Assembly (NCBI GenBank): GCA_013112715.1
Contig: JABFGB010000019.1
Span: 61,462-125,461, forward strand
DNA: 64,000 bases
Source: Chloroflexota bacterium
Lineage (GTDB): Bacteria; Chloroflexota; Anaerolineae; Aggregatilineales; J027
Direction of reading: 5' to 3'
Below the pieces are notes generated by a model that was given only the letters and a program-made list of their open reading frames with translations, was not told where the DNA came from and ran no database searches. Position numbers and translations under genes: made by a program. This document shows positions 54,448 to 63,916 of the stretch, one piece after another; the stretch's first letter is position 1; every line of letters begins with the position of its first letter.

Positions 54448-57400
54448 ATGCTCCCATTAGAATCCTTCTCCAACGGCCCCAATCATCTTAATCGCGGCTT
54501 ATTTTCCGATTATTATCTGGATGAAATCGTCCCCCATCGCCCCGAATGGCTGCAACTGCCCAAAGCCGAAATTGAGCAGGTCTGGCACGACCTACGCACC
54601 CTATTGGATCAACTCAACTTGGAGAATCTGGATGAAGCCCAACTCGAAAATCAATGGGTGCAGCCTGTCCTCGAAACTTTAGGCCATCATTTCAGTGTGC
54701 AGGTCAAAATTCGCTATCAACAAACGGGCTATCGTAAGCCGGATTATGTCTTTACCACCACGTCTGATGAAGCCCGCGCCCTGACTTCCCAGATTTATAC
54801 CCCCGCCGAAATTCACCATGCCATCGCCGTTGGGGATGCCAAACGTTATGGGGCCAAACTCGATCAAGCCGCCGCCCCCGGTCAGCGCAACCCCAGCCAA
54901 CAAATTGATGAATATCTGCGTTACAGCGAACTGCGTTGGGGTATCCTGACCGATGGACGCTATTGGCGGTTGTATGAACGTGAGACCAGCAAAAACAACG
55001 TCTATTATGCGGTGGATTTGGTTGACCTCTTGCGCCGCAGCGATTCCCAACCCTTCACCTATTTTTATGCCTTCTTTTGCCAAAACGCCTTTGCCGAAAA
55101 AGGCTGGCTCGATTCGGTCTTAGAAGGCAGTATCAGTTATGCCGAGCGCGTTAGTGAACGGCTTGAAGAACGGGTCTATGAGGCGTTGGAATGGATTGCA
55201 CAGGGCTTTTTAGAATATCGCCGCAACCGCCTTAGCCCTGAACATCTGCAAACCATCTATGAACAAAGCCTCGTGCTGCTCTATCGGCTGTTGTTTGTTT
55301 TTTATGCCGAAAGCCGCGACATCTTGCCCCTCAACGAAAACCAACGTTATGCCCGCCGTCAGAGCATGGATGCCCTCAAACGCCGCATTGTGCGCGAACA
55401 AAACAATGAACTAAGTTCGGATCGTGGCGAATATTACACCTATCTCAACGATTTATTTTTTGTCATAGATCAGGGCGATCTGCGCCGCTACAAAATCCCC
55501 CCCTACAACGGACGCCTATTTTCTGAAACCGACCACCCCTTCCTTGCCGAAAAGGTGGTGGGCGATGCCTATCTTGGCCCCGCCATTACCCTCCTTGCAC
55601 GGGTCGAAGGCGACGGACGTGATGACAGCGCCTATAAGTTTGTGGATTACCGCGATTTGGATGTGCGGCGTTTGGGGGCCATTTATGAAAAACTGCTGGA
55701 ATATCAACTCGATGTCGCCGATGTCCCCCTTGCCGAAAAAGACGGCAAATATGTCCCCGCGACAGGCAGCCTAAAACCCATCAAGCAACCCGGCGATGTC
55801 TATCTCCGCACGGGCAGCAACGAACGCAAGGTCAGCGGCAGCTACTACACCCCCGATTATATTGTGCGTTTTATGGTCGAGCGCACCCTTGAACCCCTGC
55901 TCACCGACCTCACCAGCCGCTACGCCACCCTTGACGCCGAGGGCCATTGGCAAATTGACCCGGCCCACGCCGACGCCCTGCGCCAAGCCATTCTCAATCT
56001 GAATGTGCTCGACCCCGCCATTGGCAGTGGGCATTTTTTGGTCGAGGCCACCGCCTATATCGCGGAATGGTTGCGTGGGTTGAACCTTGCCCCCGCCGAT
56101 TTAGCCGCTGGTGAAGATGAACTGCTCTATTGGAAACGGCAGGTCGTGAATGCCTGCATTTATGGCGTAGACATCAACCCGCTGGCCGTTGAACTCGCCA
56201 AATTATCCCTCTGGTTGGCGACTCTGGGGCGCGGCAAACCCCTATCCTTCCTTGACCACCACCTCAAAGTGGGCAACAGCTTGGTGGGGGCGACGGCGCG
56301 AGAAATTGGGCTTGACCTCAGCGAGACCCCCGCCGAACCATCGGCCCTGCTCGACGACCCGGCCTTTGCCCAAACCATCAGCGCGGCGGTGGGCGATATG
56401 GCGGCAATTGAACAGACCATTGCTACCAATGTCGAAACCGTCAAGCAGCAGGAAAAACAATATGCCCATTTGCGTGAAGGCATGGCGATTTGGAAACAAC
56501 TGGCGCATGTCTGGGTCGCCCGTCATTTTGGCCTAGCCCTCGACCCCGCCACATGGACGGCCCTCCGCCAACATCTTTTGGCAGGCCACCCCGCTACCCC
56601 CGTCGTTCAGACTACCTTGACCCACACCGCCGATTTGCTGGCATCCCATCGCTTTTTCCATTGGGAATTGGAGTTCCCCGAAGTCTTTTTTGATGAGACA
56701 GGCCAACCCCGCCCCGACGCCGGATTTGATGCCGTCGTTGGCAACCCGCCCTATGTGCGCCAAGAACGCATCAGGGTATATAAACCCTATTTCCAGTTGA
56801 AATATGAGGTTTACAAGGGAACTGCCGATTTTTACCTGTATTTTTATGAGCGTGGGTTACGAATGCTCAAGGAAGAACAACGGCTGTGCTACATCACATC
56901 TGGCACATATATGAATACCGACTCGGCTAGACCTTTCCGTGAGTATATTCATAAAACTGCTGCTTTTGAAACCGCTGTTAATTTTGGGGAAAATCAACCT
57001 TTTAAAGATGCCGAAATGGTTTTCCCAACCATTGCTGTCTTACGTAAAGGACAACCTAAACCGATGTTTAGAAGTCTTTTTATTGAGGGGACAACCATAC
57101 CAGATTCGCTCGAAGATGCTTTTTCCCAAGACGCGGTTGACTGTTTTTCCAATGTAACTGAAATGAGCGAATGGAGATTTCAGTCTAAAGAATTAACTAA
57201 TCTCTTTAGGGCAATAATTTCTAATGGCTATCCCACATTAAATGACATAGTGGAAGAACGGATTTATAGAGGAATAACAACAGGCTTGAATGAGGCTTTC
57301 GTGATTGACCAAAAAACATGCAACTCTCTAATAAGCGATGACTCATCAAGTTCTGAAATCATTAAAAGATTGATTCATGGGGAGAATTTACGTCCTTACT

Positions 57401-58275
57401 ATCAGATTGATAGTGGGGAGTATATTATTTTTACCCGTAGGGGCATAAACATTGACTTATATCCAGCCATCAAAAAGCATCTGGAAAAATATAGGGAACA
57501 ATTAGAACCCAAACCCGATGATTGGGATGATGATATTCATGGCGAATGGCCCGGACGAAAATCGGGAGATTATGCTTGGTATGAGATACAAGATAACATT
57601 GCATACTATGAAGAATTTGCCAGACCTAAAATATACTGGGCAGAAATTGCAAAAATCCCCCGTTTTTCTTGGGATGATTCTGGGCTTTATGCCACTAATA
57701 AAGCTCATTTTACCATTCCCGCTTCAAGGTCTTTGCTAGGGCTACTTAGCTCCCGCGTTTCATGGTTTTTCATATCACAAACTTGTGTACCCTTACGATT
57801 GAGGGCGGGTTTGTGGCAATACCAACTCACACAGCAATTTCTAAAACGCCTCCCCATCCCCCAACTCACCACCGCCCAAGAATCGGATTTGGCAGCGTTG
57901 GCGGAGGAAATCACCCACAAAGCGCGGGCACGCTACGAATTCCATGAAACCATGCGCGGACGCATCCGGGCCGATTTGGGCAAGGGCGCAAAATTGAATG
58001 AACGCCTTGAAGCGTGGTGGGGCATCCAAAATCTGAATGACCTGCGCGACGAATTGAAAAAAGCCTATGGGCGCGGCGGGGATATTCCGGTGGGCGAACG
58101 GGATGATTGGGATAAATATCTGACCGCCCAACGCGCTCGGCATGAAACCATGACCGCCGACATCATCCAACTCGAAACCCGCCTCAACGCGATTGTCTAC
58201 GCCGCCTTCCACCTGACGCCGGATGAAATCGCCCTGATTGAACGCAGCACCAAATATCCCTATGGGGAGGTCTAG
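54448..58275 (+). CDS. type IIG restriction-modification enzyme
   Basis: The 1275-aa protein (start preceded by AAAAAGG) combines cleavage, methylation and specificity. Residues ~60-220 form a nuclease-like domain with AVGDAKRYGA (Asp-x-Lys, near 129). The N6-adenine methylase core has SGSYYTPDYIVRF (near 465), the AdoMet-binding DPAIGSGHFLVEA (near 521) and the catalytic NPPYV (near 766). From ~770 to 1110 the sequence is a target-recognition region whose DNA is clearly more AT-rich than the rest of the gene, and a C-terminal helical part follows. It would cut unmodified DNA and protect its own. The recognition site cannot be deduced. Confidence 0.92.
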   Translation: MLPLESFSNGPNHLNRGLFSDYYLDEIVPHRPEWLQLPKAEIEQVWHDLRTLLDQLNLENLDEAQLENQWVQPVLETLGHHFSVQVKIRYQQTGYRKPDYVFTTTSDEARALTSQIYTPAEIHHAIAVGDAKRYGAKLDQAAAPGQRNPSQQIDEYLRYSELRWGILTDGRYWRLYERETSKNNVYYAVDLVDLLRRSDSQPFTYFYAFFCQNAFAEKGWLDSVLEGSISYAERVSERLEERVYEALEWIAQGFLEYRRNRLSPEHLQTIYEQSLVLLYRLLFVFYAESRDILPLNENQRYARRQSMDALKRRIVREQNNELSSDRGEYYTYLNDLFFVIDQGDLRRYKIPPYNGRLFSETDHPFLAEKVVGDAYLGPAITLLARVEGDGRDDSAYKFVDYRDLDVRRLGAIYEKLLEYQLDVADVPLAEKDGKYVPATGSLKPIKQPGDVYLRTGSNERKVSGSYYTPDYIVRFMVERTLEPLLTDLTSRYATLDAEGHWQIDPAHADALRQAILNLNVLDPAIGSGHFLVEATAYIAEWLRGLNLAPADLAAGEDELLYWKRQVVNACIYGVDINPLAVELAKLSLWLATLGRGKPLSFLDHHLKVGNSLVGATAREIGLDLSETPAEPSALLDDPAFAQTISAAVGDMAAIEQTIATNVETVKQQEKQYAHLREGMAIWKQLAHVWVARHFGLALDPATWTALRQHLLAGHPATPVVQTTLTHTADLLASHRFFHWELEFPEVFFDETGQPRPDAGFDAVVGNPPYVRQERIRVYKPYFQLKYEVYKGTADFYLYFYERGLRMLKEEQRLCYITSGTYMNTDSARPFREYIHKTAAFETAVNFGENQPFKDAEMVFPTIAVLRKGQPKPMFRSLFIEGTTIPDSLEDAFSQDAVDCFSNVTEMSEWRFQSKELTNLFRAIISNGYPTLNDIVEERIYRGITTGLNEAFVIDQKTCNSLISDDSSSSEIIKRLIHGENLRPYYQIDSGEYIIFTRRGINIDLYPAIKKHLEKYREQLEPKPDDWDDDIHGEWPGRKSGDYAWYEIQDNIAYYEEFARPKIYWAEIAKIPRFSWDDSGLYATNKAHFTIPASRSLLGLLSSRVSWFFISQTCVPLRLRAGLWQYQLTQQFLKRLPIPQLTTAQESDLAALAEEITHKARARYEFHETMRGRIRADLGKGAKLNERLEAWWGIQNLNDLRDELKKAYGRGGDIPVGERDDWDKYLTAQRARHETMTADIIQLETRLNAIVYAAFHLTPDEIALIERSTKYPYGEV

Positions 58276-58362
58276 TGTCCCTAATTTCCAACGGTCATCA
58301 CTCCCCCTCTCTGTTGTCGGTTCAGAGACTGACGGTTTTGATGAAAGGGGCTGTCCACTGTT

Positions 58363-58491
58363 GCCAACGAGTAAACTCGCTGGCTATCTTTGAGAACTGC
58401 CCTGAAGGGGACTGGCTTGCTCCGAGGCGATACCCTCCCCAGTCGGCTTCAGCCAAGTTTGCAACGATAGCCGGAGACTTGAGTCTCTGGC
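58363..58491. repeat. pair of REP-like hairpins in inverted orientation
   Basis: Two 22-bp hairpins of identical design, 58363-58384 and 58470-58491, each have outer GCC/GGC arms, an inner 5-6-bp stem and a 2-nt loop, with one or two mismatches at positions 4-5. Both are flanked by GATA on the inner side, in mirror orientation. Between them GACTGG/CCAGTC forms a further stem. This resembles bacterial REP/BIME elements. Confidence 0.6.
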
Positions 58492-58548
58492 GCAGAAACG
58501 GCCTTCCCTTAAAACTGTCGGTTGCTAAATTGTTGTGGGGGGGTGAGG

Positions 58549-58652
58549 TCTACCACACTTCCCCCCACCTAACGGCCATTCCCATCCCCTTCCATATAAC
58601 CCACCCGCATAAATCCGTAACCACGGTTACGAATTCAAATAATACTTATATA
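58549..58652 (-). repeat. right copy of the 104-bp imperfect inverted repeat
   Basis: This is the partner of 54242-54345 in inverted orientation, aligned gap-free. Its internal palindrome CGTAACC-AC-GGTTACG (58616-58631) is perfect here, whereas in the left copy it is degenerate. Confidence 0.8.
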
Positions 58653-58722
58653 ACCACCACTTATAGACCGCATGTTCTAAATCCATTGCGATATTTTCCT
58701 CCCCTATTGGAGAGGGGGTCGG

Positions 58723-58881
58723 GAGGCTTGTCCGGCATTGGTGGAAATGGCATGAATAAGGGCGATTGGCACGGCGTCGGTGTCCATTTCGTAGGGACGC
58801 AACATGTTGCGTCCCTACTTAAAACCCCTTATCCATGCGGTTTCCTAAATAGCACCCGAAATCGAATACCGGACAAGCCTC
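58723..58881. mobile_element. MITE-like element with 13-bp terminal inverted repeats
   Basis: GAGGCTTGTCCGG (58723-58735) and CCGGACAAGCCTC (58869-58881) are perfect terminal inverted repeats; similarity continues inward for four more bases with one mismatch. The 159-bp element codes for nothing and contains a perfect 28-bp palindrome at 58791-58818. Size and structure suggest a non-autonomous miniature element; no target duplication was confirmed. Confidence 0.6.
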
Positions 58882-58947
58882 GGGGAGTGAGGGCAGTGTT
58901 CCCCTGCCCCATTGCGATGGGGAAGGGGTTAGGGGATGGGGACTAAC

Positions 58948-60048
58948 ATGCGCCTAACCCTCGTTCATGACTGGCTCAATCAAATCGGCGGGGCGGAGGA
59001 TGTCCTAGAAGCACTGGTCGCCCTCTATCCCGATGCCCCCATCTATACCAGCATCTATTGGCGCGAAAAGATGCCCGCCCACTGGCAAAAATGGGAGCTA
59101 CACACCCTCTGGATAGACCGCCTGCCCAAAATCCATCAGAAGCATCAAGCCTTTTTCCCCCTCTATCCTTTGGCATGGGGCGGCCTAAAACTCGCCGATG
59201 TGGATGTGGTGTTGAGCAACAAGAGCGGCTTCTGTCATGGATTAAAGGTCGGGCCAAAGACGGTGCATATCTGTTATTGCCTCGCCCCTACGCGCTATGT
59301 TTGGCAATATGACGCCTATATGGAACGCGAAAATGTGCCAAAACCCATCCGATTAGCCTTGCGCCCCTTGATCGGTCTGCTGCGCAAATGGGACTATCGC
59401 GCCGCCCAAAACGTTCACCACTTCATTGCTATCAGCACCGAGATTCAGCAGCGCATCCAGCAATATTATGATCGGGAGTCGGTCATCATCTACCCCCCGG
59501 TGGATACCCAGCGATTTGTGCCCATCCCTGATGTTGGGGATTATTTTTTGAGCATCGGACGGCTGATTCCCTATAAGCGGGTGGATTTGGCGGTGCAGGC
59601 GTGTACGCGGCTCGGTTTGCCACTCAAAGTCGGTGGGCGGGGGCGCGATATTGACCGATTGAAAAGCATGGCGGGCCCAACCGTCGAATTTTTGGGTTAT
59701 GTGCCAGATGAGGAATTACCGGGATTGTTCGCCCGTGCCAAAGCGTTTATCTTCCCCGGCCTTGAAGATTTCGGCATCACTCCGGTGCAGGCCCAAGCCG
59801 CCGGACGCCCAGTGATCGCTTATAAGGGTGGGGGTGCGCTGGATACGGTTATTCCGGGCAAGACGGGGGTACTGTTTGAGGAGCAGACCGTCGAATCGCT
59901 GATGGCAGCATTGCAAGCCTTTGATGCCAGCGCGTATAATCCTGCCGATTGCCGCACCCATGCCCTCAAATTTGATGTACAGGTGTTTAACCAACAAATC
60001 ACCGAATTTGTAGACAGGGCGTTGACGGATTTTCGGCAAAAACAGTAA
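58948..60048 (+). CDS. family 4 glycosyltransferase (GT-B)
   Basis: Taking the ATG after GGGGACTAAC gives 366 aa. The N-terminal domain has HDWLNQIGGAEDVLEALVAL (near residue 6), typical of capsule or exopolysaccharide transferases. The C-terminal donor domain has SIGRLIPYKRVDLAVQAC (near 200) and the EX7E-like region PGLEDFGITPVQAQAAGRPV (near 275), in which the first acid is Glu and the second residue is replaced by Gln. It would add a sugar to a lipid-linked or cell-surface glycan. It is separated from the Wzz-like gene by a restriction cassette. Confidence 0.9.
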   Translation: MRLTLVHDWLNQIGGAEDVLEALVALYPDAPIYTSIYWREKMPAHWQKWELHTLWIDRLPKIHQKHQAFFPLYPLAWGGLKLADVDVVLSNKSGFCHGLKVGPKTVHICYCLAPTRYVWQYDAYMERENVPKPIRLALRPLIGLLRKWDYRAAQNVHHFIAISTEIQQRIQQYYDRESVIIYPPVDTQRFVPIPDVGDYFLSIGRLIPYKRVDLAVQACTRLGLPLKVGGRGRDIDRLKSMAGPTVEFLGYVPDEELPGLFARAKAFIFPGLEDFGITPVQAQAAGRPVIAYKGGGALDTVIPGKTGVLFEEQTVESLMAALQAFDASAYNPADCRTHALKFDVQVFNQQITEFVDRALTDFRQKQ

Positions 60049-60090
60049 GATGAATATTGGGTATTCAAATTCAGCCGAGTGTGATCATTT

Positions 60091-60996
60091 ATGGGCATTC
60101 CGCATCCAATTCCCTATCAGGGCAGCAAGCGCAAACTGGCTGAAATTATCTTGCGCTACATCCCCGATGATACCCAACGTTTGATTGAGCCATTTGCGGG
60201 TTCAGCGGCTGTTTCCATTGCGGCGGCCTATCATCATAAAGCCCACCAATTTTTGCTCAATGATCTGAATGTGCCGTTGATGAATTTATGGAATCGTATT
60301 ATCCATCAACCGAACGATCTAGCGGCTGGCTATCAATATTTATGGGAACGTCAACACGGGCAAGAAAAAGACTACTACGCTTTTGTCCGCGATGAATTTA
60401 ACCGAACCCGCCGACCTGACTATTTCCTCTATTTGCTGGCGCGGTGTGTCAAAGCGGCTGTACGCTATAACGCCGCCGGAGATTTTAATCAGAGTGCTGA
60501 TAATCGCCGCAAAGGGAGTGTCCCCGACACCATGCGAAGCCATATTGTCCGTACAGCTGAATTGTTGTTGGGCAAAGTGGCATTACGCGATACCGACTAT
60601 CGAGAGGTGCTAGAAACCGCCCATTCGTTGGATGTGGTCTATCTCGATCCACCTTATCAGGGAACATCCAGCGGAGCAGACGGACGTTATCTTGCGGGAC
60701 TGGCCCATGATGAATTTGTGGACACCCTGAAAAATCTCAACCAACAGGGTATCGCATATATCCTTAGTTACGATGGTCACACCGGCACCAAAAAATATGG
60801 TAAATCACTACCAATCTCGCTAGGTCTGACCAAACTTGTACTTAATGCGGGTCGTTCATCGCAAGCCACCTTGCTGGGGCGAGAAGCCATCACTTATGAA
60901 TCCCTCTATCTTTCGCCATCCTTGATAGCCCGCCTTGATGTGTCATCCCAACTCTATACCCCGCTGTCGTCTTTACCATTGGTTTCTGCTTTATGA
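60091..60996 (+). CDS. Dam-family DNA adenine methyltransferase
   Basis: The 301-aa enzyme has IPYQGSKRKLAEIIL at the start (the Dam-type AdoMet region), PFAGSAAVS (motif I, near 35) and the catalytic DPPY (motif IV, near 188). It methylates adenine N6. Its stop overlaps the next start (ATGA), so it is coupled to the HNH endonuclease and protects the host site. The recognition sequence is not inferable. Confidence 0.94.
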   Translation: MGIPHPIPYQGSKRKLAEIILRYIPDDTQRLIEPFAGSAAVSIAAAYHHKAHQFLLNDLNVPLMNLWNRIIHQPNDLAAGYQYLWERQHGQEKDYYAFVRDEFNRTRRPDYFLYLLARCVKAAVRYNAAGDFNQSADNRRKGSVPDTMRSHIVRTAELLLGKVALRDTDYREVLETAHSLDVVYLDPPYQGTSSGADGRYLAGLAHDEFVDTLKNLNQQGIAYILSYDGHTGTKKYGKSLPISLGLTKLVLNAGRSSQATLLGREAITYESLYLSPSLIARLDVSSQLYTPLSSLPLVSAL

Positions 60997-61727
60997 ATCT
61001 CCCCGATTTACCACCAGAGTTTTTGGAACTGTTGAAAACTATCAAAGGAAAACGTTCCAAAATTGTTGTTGACCATATTTTGAAATATGGCTTTATTACA
61101 ACCGAAGATCTCGAACAGCTTTATGGCTATAAACACCCACCACGTGCCATCCGAGATGTCCGCGAACAGGGCATCCCCTTAGAAAGTTTCAGCGTCAAAA
61201 ATCGGGACGGCCTCACCATTGGTGCCTATCGTTTTGGCGACCCAGCCCAAGTACGTCAACAACAATTGACAGGTAGACAGCCTATCCCTAAAGCCTTCAA
61301 ACAGCAATTGTTACGGGCGAATGTGTCAAAATGCTCAATATGCGGTGGAAATTTTGAGGCGCGTTATCTGCAAGTAGATCATCGTATACCCTATGAAATC
61401 GCTGGGGATACCATCAATTTGGAAATGTCGGAGTTTATGCTCATCTGTGCCTCATGCAATCGAGCAAAATCATGGTCATGTGAACATTGTCCCAATTGGC
61501 ATAACGAAAAATCTCCTACCATCTGTCAAACTTGTTATTGGGCCAATCCCACTCACTATGACCACATTGCAAGGCAGCCCATTCGACGGCTGGATATTAT
61601 TTGGGCTGATGCGGAAGTCGAAATATTTGACGCCATAAAAAAATCGGCAGAAACTTATGGTGAGCCTTTGCCGGATTACGTCAAGAAGCTACTTGAAAAA
61701 CAATTTCAATCGAAACAAGGTGAATAA
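60993..61727 (+). CDS. HNH-type restriction endonuclease
   Basis: The 244-aa protein has a helical N-terminal DNA-binding part (~1-85) and an HNH/zinc module: CSICGG (near 113), YLQVDHRIPYEI with the catalytic Asp-His (near 127), CASCNRAKS (near 153), CEHC and CQTC, giving up to eight zinc-ligand cysteines. Position directly after the Dam-type methylase indicates a type II restriction-modification pair. Cleavage specificity is unknown. Confidence 0.88.
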   Translation: MNLPDLPPEFLELLKTIKGKRSKIVVDHILKYGFITTEDLEQLYGYKHPPRAIRDVREQGIPLESFSVKNRDGLTIGAYRFGDPAQVRQQQLTGRQPIPKAFKQQLLRANVSKCSICGGNFEARYLQVDHRIPYEIAGDTINLEMSEFMLICASCNRAKSWSCEHCPNWHNEKSPTICQTCYWANPTHYDHIARQPIRRLDIIWADAEVEIFDAIKKSAETYGEPLPDYVKKLLEKQFQSKQGE

Positions 61728-61729
61728 TA

Positions 61730-62449
61730 GTGGAACTGCTCACCCTTTGGAACTTTGTCGTGCGCCGCTGGTGGCTGATTGCCATTCCTGCCGCGATCGC
61801 CCTGTTGTGGAGTCTACCCGCCATCCCGGATGCCATTTCCCCGCCAGAAACCTATGGCGCAAGTATTCGTTTTACGGCGGCTGCCCCGCCTGATGCCGAC
61901 AACGCGACGGCTGTGCCCGAAAATTCGACCAGCGGCACGTATGAAGACACGGCTTATGTCCCGTGGCTGGCTTCGGAATATGTGGTGGTCAATATGCCGC
62001 AGTGGGTGACGAGCAGTAATTTTGCCCGTGAGGTCAGTGCCACCCTGCAAACCGATTATAATCTCCACATCAGCGCCGACGATTTACGCCCCGCCTTTGC
62101 CGCCGACAGTGCCCGCAGCATCTTTGTGGTTTATTTCGGCTGGGACAACGAAGCCGAATTGGAGAAAATCGCCGCCGCCACCATCAGCGTTTTGCAAACC
62201 CGCAATCAGCAATATTTCCCGCAGTTCGCCTATGCCCCTGCTCAGATTGTGCCGCTGGATGAAATTGATGTGGTGCGTACTGTACCCCCTATGACCACCC
62301 GCCTTAATCCGTTTATCCGCATTATCATTGGCTTGGCGGCAGGGCTTGGTTTGGTGGCATTGGCGGAATATTTGGATGATAGCGTGCGTGAGAAGGCCGA
62401 CCTTGAAAAAATCGGCTTAGAGGTTTTGGGAGTCATTCCCCGAACTTGA
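61730..62449 (+). CDS. Wzz-like chain-length determinant protein without kinase domain
   Basis: The 239-aa protein has membrane helices at both ends (residues ~12-35 and ~190-212) and an outer domain of ~150 residues. The C-terminal DLEKIGLEVLGVIP is the sequence that normally links Wzz to a tyrosine-kinase domain, which is missing here; in other loci the kinase is a separate gene. It controls polysaccharide chain length. The start is GTG, 2 bp after the HNH stop, so its expression is now tied to the restriction genes. Confidence 0.82.
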   Translation: MELLTLWNFVVRRWWLIAIPAAIALLWSLPAIPDAISPPETYGASIRFTAAAPPDADNATAVPENSTSGTYEDTAYVPWLASEYVVVNMPQWVTSSNFAREVSATLQTDYNLHISADDLRPAFAADSARSIFVVYFGWDNEAELEKIAAATISVLQTRNQQYFPQFAYAPAQIVPLDEIDVVRTVPPMTTRLNPFIRIIIGLAAGLGLVALAEYLDDSVREKADLEKIGLEVLGVIPRT

Positions 62450-62572
62450 TCTAACGGCTTAAATGAGACTCGAGGCCCGTTATCTATGTTGACTATTTAT
62501 TGAAGATGTATTTGAATAATATAAGGCTACTTCTTTAAGAGTGTACTTCTATATATCTCAGGATAGATCGAC

Positions 62573-63916
62573 ATGGTTTATATCATTCAACAGCGAGACA
62601 ATTACAAATATGATATTTTCAAATTGCCAAAGAAAATTCAACTTTTGTCTGTTGAAATGGATAAAGAATTACGATTTTTCCCCACAAGAGTACATGGAAG
62701 CACGATAAAAAAGCTACAAGGGTACAAACTTTTATGGAGATACCGCATAGATGATTATAGATTTATCTATGCTGTAAATGGAAATATTGTTGAAATGCTT
62801 ATGGCAGGTAATCGCAAGGATGTTTACGAACGCCTTTCATATGACCCTGAAAATGTAGATGAAGAATTGGCTATGGCCCATGAAGCAGCATTGTTCCCCG
62901 AATCGGAGATAGCACAAGAACTCAAACGCAACAAAGATTGGCATGAATACATTTTAGCAAAACAAGAAATTGCAGATAATAAGAGAAAGCAGGAAGAATT
63001 TCAGCAAGACATTTTACCCTACAGTTTAGATACTGAAATCCTTGAGAAGTGGCGTATACAATCAGAATATCATGAAATTCTATGTCAGTGTAGAACCCAA
63101 ACCGAGTTATTAGATGCAAAAGTACCATATTCCGTCGTTTCTCGTGTTATAGATTTGCTGTACCCTAAAGACATCAAAACCATTTCAGAAAAACCTATTG
63201 AGATCCTCTCATCTGGTTACGATTTAATCAAATTTAGTGAAGGGGAAATCAGCCGATTTTTACTAAAATTAGATCAAAAACAAGAGAGCCTAGTAGATTG
63301 GGCATTAGAAGGCCCAACTATGGTCAAGGGCGGCCCGGGTACAGGAAAGTCTACAGTGGCGATGTATCGTGTTAAGACCTTGATAGAACGAGCATACCAA
63401 AAGGGTATTCCTGTACCAAATATTCTATTTACTACTTATACGAATGCGTTGGTTAACATCAGTAATGAACTTCTGAGTCAATTATTGATGGGATACTCTG
63501 CAAAATGGGAAGTTAAAACAATTGATAAAGTAGCTCATGAATTGGCTGAAAGGCGAATTCAAAAAAGAATCATCGATGACAATTATTGGTTTGGAGCGAT
63601 CGGGAAAACCTTAGTAAAGTATGAGCCGAAATTGGCAAGTCTAAAGGAAATTCTTTCTCAAAAGCATCGCGGGAAGTCCAATAATAACAATTTACTTTTA
63701 GATTACTTAGTAGAAGAGTGCAAAACCATAATTGATGGACGAGGAATCAACAATTTAGATGAATATCTCGAATCTGACCGTACAGGGCGTGGAATTGCGT
63801 TGCAAGAGAGACAAAGAATTGTTATTTGGCAACTTTATCAAGACGCCATGAATTGGTTGAACATGAAGAACTATACGCCTGATGTGAAATTAAAAAGCGC
63901 GATGAGCAGGCCATAG
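62573..63916 (+). pseudogene. RelE-like domain fused to UvrD/Rep-type helicase, truncated
   Basis: Residues ~8-88 match the RelE/ParE toxin fold (RVHGSTIKKLQGYKLLWRYR, then DDYRFIYAVNGNIVEMLMAG and a VYERL ending). After a linker, the Walker A GGPGTGKSTVAM (near 254) and ILFTTYTNALVNI (motif Ia) mark a superfamily 1 helicase. Full helicases of this class have ~600-700 residues; here the frame stops at 447 aa, before helicase motifs II-VI. Its last ~9 codons overlap sequence that reads on the minus strand as a transposase end, so the gene is probably cut by an insertion. The DNA is markedly more AT-rich than its neighbours, a sign of transfer. Confidence 0.75.

Larger units (their letters stand above)
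58276..58947. other. non-coding region with hairpins, inverted repeat and a MITE-like element
   Basis: This 672-bp region separates the restriction gene from the glycosyltransferase. It contains a paired-hairpin array (58363-58491), the right inverted repeat (58549-58652) and a 159-bp MITE-like element (58723-58881), then a G-rich stretch leading to the next start codon. A 223-codon frame spans all of these but is not credible as a gene. Confidence 0.6.

Noticed and set aside
58275..58946. 223-codon frame between the type IIG gene and the glycosyltransferase
   Set aside because: It runs straight through paired hairpins, a long inverted repeat and a MITE-like element, and its product has no domain and biased composition; chance openness is more likely.
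62497..62525. TTGACT with downstream TTGAAT as a promoter for the RelE-helicase gene
   Set aside because: The spacing of 17 fits but the -10 is a poor match in a very AT-rich background, so it is not called.
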